Source: Cephalotrichum gorgonifer (lineage: Eukaryota > Ascomycota > Sordariomycetes > Microascales > Microascaceae). From it: a stretch of 64,000 bases of DNA. The stretch covers positions 2,629,863 to 2,693,862 of the forward strand of contig ONZQ02000002.1 in assembly GCA_900312665.1 (NCBI GenBank). The letters are read 5' to 3'. Each line of letters opens with the position of its first letter. The first letter of the stretch is position 1. This document shows, in pieces, positions 35,234 to 46,732 of the stretch. The position numbers were made by a program, and so were the translations under genes. The notes beneath the pieces are model-generated. The model was not told the origin of the DNA. It ran no database searches and was given only the letters and a program-made list of their open reading frames with translations.

Positions 35234-36466
35234 TCAAGGCTTATCAAATGCCTTCCCGTCAAAGAACCCCCCAGCCAACGACAGCCCTACATTCCGACTC
35301 TTCAACGCCCATACGAACCAACTGGGCAGCTTCATACCCATCATCGCCCCGACGCCCTTGCTCCTCCCAACGCTAACAATCATCGTCTCGCCAGGGTCTT
35401 CCTTCCACTCCTTGTCCTTGCCCGCAGACGCCTCGTCCTTTCCGGCAGCGATGAGGAGATCCCGCTTGAGGTTATTTCCCAGGATAGGGGTGGCCAGTCG
35501 GATGAAGTAGATTGATGCACGGGCATAGTTTGAAACGTCGCCAATGCTGTAGACTCGGGGTCCGGCGGCGTCGACCCTCAGCGTCGACGGGTTGACGTTC
35601 ACACGACCGTCGCTGGCGAGCAGGTTGCCGGGAACGAAGCTGGTGTTCGGGGTAAATCCAAAGGCAGGGATATATAGATCCGCGTCGATCTCTTGTCCGT
35701 TCGAGAGAGTCAGCCTAGCCTTATCAGCGACGCTATTAACACCGGCTGCATCAGGCGTTACACTCGTCACCTTGGCGTTCTTGATAACGGTCACGCCGAG
35801 CTGAGCCAGATACCCTTCCGCCGTGGTTCCAATCGACTCTCGCAGGAATGGAAGGATCTGTGACGCCGACGTTACAAGCGTGATGGGAACCTTGGGGGCC
35901 TTGTTTGAGCCGAACCACCCTGCGCGACCATTCAGATGCTCGCCGAGCTCGGCTGCCGCCTCCACGGCTGTGGGGCCACCTCCTGCGAAGACAATTTTCT
36001 TGGCACCCGGGAGCGCCTTGCGGAATTCGGCCCAGGTGCTCTTCAGCCCCTCTCCGTCGGTCTTCAAGCTGAACAGCGGAGACGGGGTTGACGCCCCCGT
36101 TGCGATGACCAGCGCATGGTATTCGATGCGCTCGGTCGCGGCGGATCCGTCAGACAACTCTACAAGCACGACCCGTCCCTCGGTGTCCAACTCCGTTGCC
36201 TTCCCTAGTACGAACTGGAAGTTGCTCTTGTTGTATTTTGTTCCCAGAATGCTCTTCACGTTGGACCAAACCTGATCCTGAGGGAGCAGGTCGTCGGAGA
36301 TGAGCGCGCGGACAGTGGCTGGTCGTGTAACCACTTCGGCGGAGGGCGAGACGAGGACGACCTTGTACTCGGCGGAATTGGGGAGCTGAGGGACGACGTG
36401 CTGTAGGATGTAATGGACGCTGCTCACGCCCGCGTAGGAGCCTCCCAGGATGACGACGTTCTTCAT
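35234..36466 (-). CDS. AMID/AIFM2-like FAD-dependent oxidoreductase
   Basis: An intronless frame of 410 aa, of the pyridine nucleotide-disulphide oxidoreductase fold. An N-terminal FAD-binding Rossmann motif appears as VVILGGSYAGVSS at residues 4-16. A second dinucleotide-binding motif, IVFAGGGPTAVEAAAELGE, lies in the middle (about 158-176), and the FAD-contacting VYSIGDVSNYA near residue 310. There are no redox-active paired cysteines, which argues against a thioredoxin- or glutathione-reductase role and for an AMID/NDH-2-like NAD(P)H:quinone-type reductase. Fungal members are linked to stress and programmed cell death, but function here is inferred. No mitochondrial presequence or membrane segment is obvious. 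Confidence 0.9.
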   Translation of the reverse strand: MKNVVILGGSYAGVSSVHYILQHVVPQLPNSAEYKVVLVSPSAEVVTRPATVRALISDDLLPQDQVWSNVKSILGTKYNKSNFQFVLGKATELDTEGRVVLVELSDGSAATERIEYHALVIATGASTPSPLFSLKTDGEGLKSTWAEFRKALPGAKKIVFAGGGPTAVEAAAELGEHLNGRAGWFGSNKAPKVPITLVTSASQILPFLRESIGTTAEGYLAQLGVTVIKNAKVTSVTPDAAGVNSVADKARLTLSNGQEIDADLYIPAFGFTPNTSFVPGNLLASDGRVNVNPSTLRVDAAGPRVYSIGDVSNYARASIYFIRLATPILGNNLKRDLLIAAGKDEASAGKDKEWKEDPGETMIVSVGRSKGVGAMMGMKLPSWFVWALKSRNVGLSLAGGFFDGKAFDKP

Positions 36467-37498
36467 GTCGACGACTGGAAAGGATGGAAACTTAGTAGTG
36501 TAGGGAAAGCAGGGTAGTGGAGGAAAAACAGATGACTGGAACCTGATTTCACATCGGGTGGAACGAGTTCTGTATCTTTAGAATATATATATACTCGTAC
36601 TTCTGGTCCTGCTCGCTAGCACCAAGAACCAAGTACTGCTCGTACTGCTCATAAATTTATTTATTATAGACTCTGATATCTTCGGAGATATTGACCGTGC
36701 GTGTCGGAGCCAATCTCCTAGGTGGGTCCGACTGTTGCCTGAACGGGCTAGTGGCATCGCACTGCCGGGACCTAACAATCGCCCGTGAGAGATTTCGTCC
36801 GCGCCCGGACTCCGGACGGACGAAAACACTGATCCTTCTTCCCCTGGACGACAATGTGGGTACCTAACGGCATAATAGTCAGCCCGCTATGAATGGCTCG
36901 CAATTTTCTGGGTTTATGGCGCCCGGTTACTTTCTAAGCCTTGTGATTTCTAAGCCCACTAGTTCGTCCGTCGATTTGGTCCATGTGGGAAGCTGATAGC
37001 GCTTCCGACGACGCAGATTAGCAATCGTGGGGGGTTCGTGTTGTTCCTCCTGGCTATGTAGCACAGGGTCCGAGTGTCACAGTCCTCGGCCAATCATCTT
37101 TACATTGTCCAAGGTTTGGCACGCGAAAGGTCGTGTCTGAGCAGAGCCCCCACTTGGACCCCAGGCTAGCTGGTTTCTTGATCCTTCAGTACTGAGAATG
37201 CTGAGGTCCTCGAGCCACGAAAAAGAATCGAATTCTGATAAGGTCCATAGAGATGGATTAATACGAGTAAAATGCTTAGTGGAGACAAGCCTCATTTAGA
37301 GCTAACAGGCTCGACCGCCCCAACCCCCCCTTCCTGGGTAGAGGGTATTTCTCGCTGAGAATAACAACTTAGTCGCTGTATGGATGAATCTATAACCGCT
37401 CTGGCTACCCTGGGACGCTCTCTCAAATGTCCGGCCGTACCTGCACGTTCCAACTCCCCGCCGGCCAGTACCCGGACTAGGGAGTATGTACAAAGCGG
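36467..37498. other. Intergenic region
   Basis: Contains the oxidoreductase promoter, with an AT-rich TATATATATA element at about 36583-36593, roughly 120 bp upstream of its ATG. The left half to 36860 is otherwise unremarkable. No gene seen. Confidence 0.5.
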
Positions 37499-38269
37499 TC
37501 ATGCATGTCCCCGGTAAATCGACTCCCATACAGCTATATTGAGCATGATGCTCTGGAATCTACCATCTACTCGCCCCCGAATAACAACCTCCGCAAAAAT
37601 ACGCAGCTGTGCTCCAATGGTAGGGTCTCCATAATGCTGACAAATCTCTATCAGGTTGACCTTCGTCGAAAGGTTATACTAGTTCTCGGGCGAAGTATCG
37701 ACCGCCATGCCTTCGGTAAGCAGCATCTCGTGGTCGTCCCAATACAGGGGCAGGAGGATGGGTTGTGCTGCCGCGCTCTCCACAAATCGGCGGAAGGCGG
37801 TAAGAACGTTGGGGTTCTCCGAGTACACGCTGTCCGGCTCGGCGATGTCACTGACTTCGTGTCTGTGCGAGACCTAAGCGCGGTACGAGTCTATGACGAG
37901 TTTTCGCACGTCCTCCCGGGGTCGGTCGTGAAGCCAAATACCGTAGACGAGCCGCGTGAATGGTCGGGGCGTGTAGGCGTCGAGCTGCTCGTTATTGGTG
38001 GGACGATTTTGCAGGGCGTTAACTATCGGGAGCGGGCCGTAGACGAGGGGGTCCGGTGCCATCTTGAGGAGGGGACAAGCGGCCCTGTGCAGATGCCAGT
38101 CTTGAAGCTGGCATTCTAGGCTGCAGTAGCCAATCTTGCCACAGTGGGGGCAGAGTCCGATGTCGACCTCGGGAGACATCCGGATGCATCTAGAGCAAAA
38201 GGTCGGGGGACCGGTGGTGCTGATGCCCTGTAACAACCAGGCGAAGTTTTGTGGGTCAAGGTCGTCCAT
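37499..38269 (-). pseudogene. MYND zinc-finger gene with two in-frame stops
   Basis: Reading one minus-strand frame from the ATG at 38269 gives an intact MYND-type Cys/His cluster (FCSRC, CPHCG, YCSLEC, then HLHRAAC) at about residues 25-65. Family-like blocks TPRPFTRL and WLHDRP follow, then a TAG at 37874-37876. The same frame then continues with family-like sequence (SVYSENPN, AFRRFVE, and the C-terminal block CQHYGDP) up to a second TAG at 37679-37681 and on to a TGA at 37499-37501. Both TAG codons can be explained by a CpA-to-TpA change (CAG to TAG; TGG to TAG read on the other strand), the signature of RIP. I see no intron that would remove either stop. If expressed, only a 131-residue MYND fragment would be made. 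A longer start 33 codons upstream exists. An unusual splicing pattern is the alternative. Confidence 0.7.
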
Positions 38270-39804
38270 GATGCAGGCGGTTCTCGAACAGGTTGCGGAT
38301 AGAAATATCCCTATTGTTGAAATGAACAAGTGTCTGAGCCAGGGGGGAATCGACGCGTTTGTGTTCATTGCCTATTCGCCCTTAGCTTGCTGTGAAGGCC
38401 CGGCTGGTCCTTCCTAGATTCCACTGCGTGGAATGTACCTGCCTCGTTTGGCTAAGAAGAAAAGTCGCGCGGGCGGAGGAATGTCACATGCCTCAAAGGT
38501 TATCATGGATTTCGATGTCGACAAGGAAGCTCCACTCGATGAGTGGCCTGGCCATCCCATTTACCAGTGTTTACATAGGCCAATAAACATCCAGAGCATG
38601 GTATCCGGGACGGATGTATGGGCCATACCAGCTCTCATCATGGAAATCCAACTCGGCTCCATTTACGCCCCTCCAACTCTTGAGTCAGCTACCTACCGGG
38701 ACATATCGTCAGCATAGACGTCATCACTGAGGTCGAGATGGGCTTACTTAGAAGATATTAGCACAGCGCCATCCCGGCGACAACTTGCCACTTTCATGAT
38801 ATACGAGGGGTTTCTCCCGCCTCGCATCTCCCGTTCTCAGCAGCCTCGTCCGGTAATATTTAGTCCTCGGAGGGGTTCTTCTATGCCCCGACAGATTTCC
38901 TCGATGCTATTAGGACGCCACACCTGTTGGAGCTATTAGGTATTAGATGGATGATGGAAACCGTCATAGAGATAAGGAATGGCTAGAGAACGGAGAACGC
39001 CCGCTTCTCAGTCCGGTTGCACAGGCTTTTTTTTCTCGCAAATATAGCCGGTCCATATTTTCTATCATAAAGGTTTTATATCAAGGTGGGCGCTTCTTTT
39101 CGGATCTGTGAGAATAGGTCGCCATTACCCACTTCACAAATCGCTATACGCCCTCTACCTACTATCTAGGTCGGAGAAGTGGGGATAAATAGAGAGGAGC
39201 GTATGGGAAGGAATGTCTCCCTATATCTATACTTAGCAGGCGCTTCGAGCTTGGAACGGGCTTTTCGAGGTTCTGCGTTGGCCGATTTGATAATCACAGT
39301 CATACTGAAGCACAGATGATGCGAAGTACTCTCGATAGGGCATATGAGTACCTCTCAGGGGAGAATATGCAATTTATTTTATCCTGCACCGTTCAACCCC
39401 ATAAAGGCAAATCGTTATAACCTCCATCGTCTCAATGGAAGGAAAATTCGCTATTTTTCCCGCTCGGGAGTCGTCCCTCCGCCTCTATCTATTCACTCCA
39501 CCAATGAGAGTGTTCAGCGATCCGTTTAAGCGAAACGTTTATGGGCACCAGCCCGGATACACGGCCGCGCTAGATGAATCAAGGATGAGCCGCGGCGGGG
39601 GAATGTCGGCATGGGGTAATTGATGTGGGGAGGAATTGTTAACATTGGGCAATTGATGCGCGGGAGCGTTCACCCGGGAGAGGATATAAGACGTTACTGG
39701 AGAACCCTCATTTTGCCAAGAGAGCGTTTAGGACATCTGCTGCCATTCTTTATCACTCATCATATCAAAGTCTTAGTTGGGCTACGACAAGAGACATCAT
39801 CACG
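38270..39804. other. Intergenic region with GH5 promoter
   Basis: Divergent spacer between the MYND pseudogene and the GH5 cellulase. The part around 38700-39350 is AT-rich with many TpA steps. The right end carries the cellulase promoter elements listed separately. No gene seen. Confidence 0.5.
39595..39690 (+). promoter_or_regulatory. GH5 promoter: CreA-type motifs and TATA element
   Basis: GCGGGG (39595-39600) and GTGGGG (39625-39630) both match SYGGRG, the site of the carbon-catabolite repressor CreA/CRE1, and are 24 bp apart. GATATAAG (39683-39690) lies about 115 bp upstream of the ATG and is a plausible TATA element. Paired CreA sites fit glucose repression of a cellulase; binding is inferred. 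Confidence 0.5.
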
Positions 39805-41169
39805 ATGAAGGTTGCTACGCTCCTCGCTGCGGTAACTGGCGCGTCGGCCAAAATCCTGTGGGCAGGTGTGGCCGAATCTAGCGGTGAATTCGGACTCTGG
39901 AGTCCGGACGCGACTCCTGGCACAGGTCTTCCGGGTGTATTTGGCAAGGACTATGCCTTCATTGATGAGAGCACCGTTGACATCTTCGTGGATGAGCACA
40001 AGGTAAGAGTGCTCCAGAAACACCAATACCCTGGATGACGCAGTCTTCCTTTGGCGATTTTCCCTAACGAGGCCGACCCTACTAGGTTAACCTCTTCCGT
40101 GTTGCCTTCGTTCTGGAACGCATGTGCCCGCTTGAGACAGGCTTGGGTGCAACGTTCGACGAGGAGGTACGTACATGATCCATTCGACAGCCTACATCTA
40201 GGGATAAGTCAAGCTTACAGGGTCTTGATAGCACTTTGGTCACTTCAAGGACGCCGTTGACTACATTACCACCACGAAGGGTGCCTGTATGTTGCATTTT
40301 CAACCCCTTCTAACAACTCTGTAATTAACCCTCTCCATACAGACGCCATCCTGGATCCCCACAACTACATGCGTTACAACAACCCGTCTCAGCAGCCCAT
40401 GACGGGAAGCGTGATCGGTAACACCACAGATGAAACCGCGGCGACCACGGAGCAGTTCGCCGCGTTCTGGGGCGAACTGGCCGGCCGCTTCGCCGACAAT
40501 GAGCGTGTGATGTTTGGGATCATGAATGAGCCTCACGACATGCCCACCAAGCTCGTCTTTGACAACAACCAGGCCGCCGTCGATGCCATCCGCGCCGCGG
40601 GAGCCAAGAACCTTATCCTCGTTCCCGGTGGCCAGTGGTCCGGCGGACATAGCTGGACCGAGGACTGGGGCGGTGATCTGGCCCCCAACTCGGAGTTTAT
40701 GGCCAAGATTAACGACCCCGAGAACAACTTCGTGCTCGATGTGCATGAGTACCTGGACGAAGACTACAGCGGGACGCATACCGAGTGTGTCAACTCGTTC
40801 CCGGATAACCTCGCCAAGTTGACGGCTTGGTTGAAGGAGAACAGCCTCAAGGCTATGATTACCGAGTTTGGCGGGTCGAACACCACCGCCTGCGAGACTC
40901 AGCTGTCGGAGGCACTCCAGTACATGGAGGAGAACGAGGAGTACATCGGGTGGACTGCATGGGCTGCCGGTCCGTTCTGGGGGCCGAACTCTGCGTGCTG
41001 CACGGACTCACGGCAGCTCGGGAGCTTGGAGCCTGGCAGTAAGGCTGCGGACGGGAGCCCTGGTCTGTATGAGACGCTGTGGCTAAAGGTCTTCCAGCCG
41101 CTCATTCCATCGACGTTGCAGTGGGAGGGCCCGGCGCGTGTTTCTGGCGCCGCTGCCGAAGATGCTTGA
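39805..41169 (+). CDS. Secreted GH5 endo-beta-1,4-glucanase (subfamily 5-like)
   Basis: Exons are 39805-40002, 40086-40166, 40232-40286 and 40343-41169, giving 386 aa; introns are 83, 65 and 56 nt. A signal peptide (MKVATLLAAVTGASA) precedes a single GH5 TIM barrel with no cellulose-binding module. The barrel shows VNLFRVAF, the DPHNY strand motif, the acid/base Glu in GIMNEPHD, the HEYLDEDYSG block and the nucleophile Glu in MITEFGGS. It cleaves internal beta-1,4 bonds in cellulose or mixed-linkage glucan outside the cell. The second intron must use the AG at 40230-40231; the AG 11 bp earlier would put the DAVDYITTTKGA segment out of frame. The C-terminus adds about 40 residues after the barrel. 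Confidence 0.93.
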
Positions 41170-41513
41170 AAACGAGGTTGACATGGCATAGACGGTAGCT
41201 TGCATCACGCGAAGCTTTATCTTCTATATGACTGACACCGTAATTGTGTACCTATCATGAGCGATCTGAGACTGTCTATGTGAAAGTTTGCCTACGTGTT
41301 TGTACCTACAGGAGAGAATGGATACAGCGATGATCGATACACGATAGGAAATTTAATAATGCCATGAGTTTTCGAGCTCTCGCGAGGAGTCACAAAATCG
41401 TCAAAACCTTTTAGAGGGTTGTCGGGGCTATGAAATTGATCTTCTACCTAAATCTCGAAGTGCGCGCATGCGAATACTCAGCAGTATGGGACGTTCAACT
41501 GGACGGCAATCCG
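41170..41513. other. Convergent intergenic region
   Basis: Shared 3' region of the GH5 gene (plus) and the C2H2 gene (minus). AT-rich, no gene seen. Confidence 0.5.
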
Positions 41514-42506
41514 TTACTGTGCATCTCTGGACGCGCCTCGACACCTTCCGCCGTCCTGATGTTGCTTTAGGTTATCGGATCTTGTGAAGTGCGTACCACA
41601 ACCACGACAGGTCCCCTCAATGGGTGGATAGTCGTTATCCCTAGCCCACTGTCCGTGTGAGTTCCAGATATGTCGAAGCATTTCCTTCTTGGTAGCGGTG
41701 GTAACGGCACAGCCTGGGTACATGTCTCTGCATGGGCATGAGACAGGACGGGAATGCTTGGCCTTATGCTTGCTATTCAAGAGGTCAGTCGTTGGGAGCT
41801 TGGTCGCCCCAATATTGGCGCGGGGGTAGACTGGCAAAATATGTGCGACATACTTGAGCTTATGCTGGTGGCTAAATTTCTCTCCACACTCATCGCAAGG
41901 CAGAGTCTTCTCCTCCTTCCTGGATAGTTCTTTTCCCTTGTCTTTCGACTTTGACGAGCTGGAGTGCGAGGATTTGGAGGGTTTCGACTGGCCACTGCGA
42001 GACTTGTCTTTACTTGTGTGGGTCGACGAGCCTTGGCCATAGGCCCTGTTCTTTGTGGAGGTTAGCCGGTGAATTGGAGGCATTGAGACGCTAGTACAAC
42101 TTGAGACTGTTCTATGAGAAGAATGGGCGAGGAAGGGAGGGAGAGGGGCTAGGCACTGTCGTGGGAATTTGACTACCGTTTGGGAGTTGGGGGAGGGGGC
42201 AAAGTAGAGAAGAGGAATGGTATAGGTTATGAGAACCTAGATATATATCCCGGTACCCTATAACGGCCTTGTAAAGTGTTCCGTGAAAGGATAACAATGA
42301 GTGGGGTAGCTGTCGACGTGCATTGGGGTGGAGAACTTGCTAAGTAGAGTACATGTGGCACATACCTGATGAGAGGAGCTAGTAGTAAAGTGCTCCCATT
42401 CTTCGTCCTCTTCATCTTGAGGGTCTTCCGCGCCCATATAGGCGTCCTCTCCTCCTTCCTTAAGTGGATAAGTCATGTATGCAGCGTGTGGCTGGTAATA
42501 AGACAT
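41514..42506 (-). CDS. C2H2 zinc-finger protein with frame-neutral intron
   Basis: The core is two exons, 41854-42083 (or longer) and 41514-41772, separated by an 81-nt intron (41773-41853, GTATGT...GAATAG). Splicing joins a perfect C2H2 finger (CDECGEKF plus a KHKAKH end). A Cys-rich module (CPCRDMYPGC...HIWNSH) and a third C2HC-like finger (CRGCGTHFTRSDNLKQH...C) follow, and a Ser/Lys-rich basic stretch precedes finger one. Starting at the ATG at 42083 the protein is 162 aa. An upstream frame at 42366-42506 (MSYYQPHAAYMTYPLKEG, acidic, ending at CAG|GTATGT) can splice in phase 0 to acceptors before 42236 or 42155 and is a probable 5' exon; the true start may lie further upstream. It is likely a nuclear DNA-binding protein. 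The zinc-finger part is certain, the 5' structure is not. Confidence 0.7.
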
Positions 42507-45136
42507 GTAGTATGGTATCGGCTACACGCTCGTAAGTACACCACTCCTGCATGAGCTTATGGGGTGACTGACTTCCACTTCCCCCGGGAGGGCTCGGGTC
42601 AGAGTGTTAGGGTGTGTGGAAGGATGCCGTATACACGACAGATGTGGACTCTAGTAGTATGACGCGGTGCCGGGGGGTGTCCAGATGTGACGTAACTGAG
42701 GTGACCTTTCTTCAGTGTGCTTAGATGAAGGAGACAACGGATATTCGACTATAGAAGATTGTGAAGTCGCAGGTCACTTCATGGCCTGAGGATAACAGAA
42801 CAGAATGTCATCGTAGCAGTCCATATCCTTAACTTTATACTTGATCTATGGGCTTGAGCAGAGAATATTCCTTGGGAGAATCCTGAGCTGAGAGCGCTAC
42901 GGGCTTGGTGAGGCCTCGCAAAGAGCCTCAGTTCCAAAGACAAGGCATCCAAGTGACCTGTACCGCTAGGCACCTATATAGAATGGAGTGCTGTGTTGTG
43001 TTACCCATAATTGGAGCTCCTTCCGAGTGTTCTATACACTCCCTCCAGCGTCCTAGGAGCCAAAAGCGCACATGTGGTACACGTGCCTCGCCTTTACTGT
43101 TGCTCCTGCTATTCCTCCTGCTGCCTAAGAGCCTGGTATTCTGGGAAATCTATTTTATTCGTCGGTGGAGAGGCTAGCATGGTGTTCCTGAGCGAAAATG
43201 CTGGGGTCGTGAGAATCGTGTCCAGCGAGGTTGTTGGGTTGTGCATATTTAGCTGGCCTGCTGCAGATGCGGGTCCAGTCACCCGCATGGGCTGCCCACA
43301 GAAGACCAATTCCCCCAACAACGGTTCCCGACCGCTTTTTTTCTTCTTCCATCATTTTCCCTACAGGTCTTGCGTTACCAAGACCTTGCCAAATCACTTC
43401 TGGAATCGTCCAGGTAGATTGCCGCAGACTGATGTGTCCATAGAAACGTGGGGATTGAATAGGCATGGCGTATTGGCCCCCTAGTCACATTCCGGATGGC
43501 CGCAATTCCGACGACATACTCCTCCTCCAGAGTGAAGTCTTCTTTCTCCTGACTCTGGAGCCTTGCTTCAAACTCTTAGAATTTCGCTCAGAGCTTGCCG
43601 GAGCTGCTGGCCTTCAAGCATACCACCAGGATTACTAGTCGGGAGGGCCACATTCGAGCAGCCACACTTGCACCGTGAACAAACTCACCACCTCATGTTC
43701 TTATCCTTCACCTCCTGATTGTACTCATGATAAAGCAGCCTTCCTGCCACACAAGTCTTCCAACCTCGCTATCCCTCACCACCATGATATTCCTCCGATA
43801 CCCACAGCGGCGCCGCTGAGCAGCCAACAGATACCCTCAGTGACGGCGGCTCAGTCAGGGTACTCCGGAATACCATGTGTGAGAACTCAGCGATGGCGTA
43901 TAACGATTAATCCTCATCCTGTGTTGTGGCAGAATTTGCTATTGCTCGTGTGGATATGGCGCCATGCCGATTTCCGGAGATGCTCTAGACGAGGCTTGTT
44001 GGTTGCTGTATACCGGAAATGAACTCAGTCCTTTCACTTCTCAGCTTCCTATAATAGAAATAATGAGCGGACCTAGTGTTAAATGTGTTGTAGATTATCT
44101 CAGTCGTATCCTGGTGCGGTATGGACCCCGTGTAGCACACGCAGCTGCTTTCGCAGTCGCGGTATATATCGCCGCCAGCGTCGAATATCACTTATCATAC
44201 CATACACTAGAATCGCCGCTCAGATAGCCTATGCTTGAGTCGAAGGTCCGTGGAGCAAAGGATTTATGGACTAAAGCGCACCAGCTTCTGGTGTCATTGA
44301 AATTGGCCTCGACAATCTGGGCACTCAAGTATGTGGAGTGCCCGTTGATTGTCGAACAAGGATCAATACTCGTTTGACGATCTAAATCGGTGCACTTCTA
44401 TATAGCCATGATGTACATATATCTCACATCGCCATCTCTCCCAGTTCGAGTGGGTCTCGCCACCCTCGCCCTGCTCTTTTAGCCCCAATACCTAATCGTC
44501 TTGTCATAGCCGAGCGCCCGAAAACTCATACTCGTAGGTTGGACTGATCTCAACCCCCAAAACTGGATATGCCCTTCGTCACGGCCGTACTCTGACGTAC
44601 ATACGACCATGATGTCACTTGAGCTCTCCCATGTACTTGTCCGACACCGGTAGCGGGAGAACTGGTAAACTGGTCGTGCCACCCACTCGGATAAGGGCCT
44701 TGGTTGGCGTCACGGACCCCACCTAGAAGCAAAGTGGGGGTACGAACGCGTGCGCCAAAGCACAACGGACACACTAAGGAATCCCATCCTGGAATGGCGT
44801 AATCTGAATTCTAAGAGTGAATTGGTATTAATAATGACAACGCCCATGAGGGGTCGATATGAAGCCGGCAACTCAACCTCTTCATGAACACTACCTCGGC
44901 CACTCCAAGCGTCGACCCAGCGCCTCTCCAGAGCGCGCCTCATTGCCTAGAGCTTTAGCCATTTTTAGTATCCCTCTCCATACTAGATCCCCTCAATCCG
45001 CCCAGCTAGCCCCACCGTAGACACCAACTGGACGCTCCCTATCGTCTCTTATCCAGGTCCTCGATTCAGGGGAATCTCGCGACTCGAAAGAACGATTCAT
45101 CAGATACGATCGTCCAATCCCTCCTTACCACCCAGC
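42507..45136. other. Gene-free tract of 2.6 kb
   Basis: Open frames here (for example 43011-43484 and 43675-44022, plus strand) have atypical composition and no family features. The sequence is AT-richer than the flanks. The right end is the promoter of the hydroxyacid dehydrogenase. No gene called. Confidence 0.45.
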
Positions 45137-46438
45137 ATGCGAGTTTCGGCCCCTCAGGAGGAAAGGCTCCTCGTCCTCCTCCCCGATCAGCCTCGGGAGG
45201 ACCTGCTCCAGCAGATCCGGGACTTGTACCCGCACGTCACTGTCAAGGCCTACCAGGTCGAATGGGGCGTTTTTAAGGTGCCCGACAAGGTTCCCGCTGC
45301 GGAGGTGGCTGCCGCGACGATCCTCCTGTCGGGGACGGCGCTACCGCTCCCCGAGGAAGCGCCGAACCTGAAATTTGTTCAGCTTCAAAGTGCTGGCGCA
45401 AATCATGTGCTAAACCACCCACTCTTCAAGGATACCGACGTCAAGTTTTGCACGGCCAATGGTGTTCATGGGTAAGTTGATAGAGACGCGGCGGCGCGTG
45501 GTAGCGGGGGAGATGAGGCTAATCCCTGTGACGCAGCCCTCAGATATCGGAGTGGGTTATAACAACCTTCCTGGCTTTCCAACACCATAGTACGTTTCAC
45601 CAGGTCCCCCTCCAAGGAGCTAGGTCTTTACCACCCCCCCCCCCCCGCTCCCCCAGTGGTGGATGGGTACTAATCCCCTTCCGCCTTAGTTCCCAAATAT
45701 CTTGACCTCCAGCGTGAAGGAAAATGGAATCGTCTTAGGGACCCGGTAGAAGATGCCGTGAACCGCAGAGTGTGAGTCGCAGTTTCATTGTTCAGTCCCG
45801 CTATAGTATACAAGTTCTCTAACGTGTCCCGATCCAGTGGAATCCTAGGTTATGGAAGCATCGGCCGACAAGTCGCTCGCGTCTCCAAAGCCATGGGAAT
45901 GGATGTCCATGCCTACACCCTCCACCCCCGTTCCACGCCTGAGTCCCGGCGCGACAACGGGTACTACCCCCCTGGCCTGGGCGACCCTGAAGGCACTTTC
46001 CCGTCTAAGTGGTTCTCGGGCGGGTCGACCGCTGATCTCCACGCCTTCCTTTCATCGGGCCTCGATCTAGTGGTAATATGTCTTCCACTTACCCCGCGCA
46101 CCCACCACTTAATCTCCGCCCCTGAGTTGAAGGTGATGGCTGAGAAGAGAACATTCGTCTCAAACATCGCCCGGGGCCCAGTTGTTAATACCGATGACCT
46201 CATCAATGCCTTGGAGGACGGCACCATTCGCGGCGCGGCCCTGGACGTCACTGACCCCGAGCCGTTGCCTGAGGGGCATGCGCTATGGAGTGCGAAGAAC
46301 CTCATTGTAACACCGCATATTAGTGGAGCTTCAGTTACTTACGTTGATCGGGTATTTGAGATATTGTCCCTTAACATTGGCCGTCTATCTGAAGGGACAG
46401 GGTTGGCAAATGAGGTTAGCCGCAAGGATGGGTACTAA
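45137..46438 (+). CDS. D-isomer-specific 2-hydroxyacid dehydrogenase
   Basis: Exons are 45137-45471, 45537-45589, 45690-45771 and 45838-46438, giving 356 aa; introns are 65, 100 and 66 nt. The enzyme interconverts a D-2-hydroxyacid and a 2-oxoacid with NAD(P). The N-terminal catalytic lobe contains FVQLQSAGANHV. The Rossmann motif GILGYGSIGRQVA starts at the exon 3/4 junction. Catalytic residues are Arg in SNIARGPVVN, Glu in DVTDPEPLPEGH and His in VTPHISG. No targeting signal is seen, so a cytosolic location is inferred. The substrate cannot be deduced; glyoxylate/hydroxypyruvate-type reductases are the nearest class. The second intron contains a 13-C run close to its acceptor. Confidence 0.92.
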
Positions 46439-46732
46439 GGCTGGGTCGTCAAAGAGTTTGTGTGTTCACATCGGGCTTGGGCGTTGAGGGTAGCACAATA
46501 TCACCATCAAGATCGATCTCCGTCCGAAAGCTATTGCATTGTTTACATCACAAGGCATCCAGGATTTTTATATTGCCATTACCATCGCAGATCCACTCCA
46601 ACGAATGGGGAGCTTGATTCTTAACTTCTGAATAAAACGGGCAACTGGACTATATTCGTATTGGCAATGGCTTGGCGTCTTCCACTCTCCGAAAGAGGCG
46701 AGTCGGAAGCGCCACCCGAAGCTTGCTCACGT

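Noticed and set aside
43011..43484. 157-codon plus-strand frame
   Set aside because: Leu/Ser/Cys-rich with no family features and no conserved-looking block; lies in an AT-rich spacer.
44599..44610. 12-base match to the start of fungal 5S rRNA (ACATACGACCAT)
   Set aside because: The sequence after it does not resemble 5S rRNA; could be chance or a tiny relic, too short to call.
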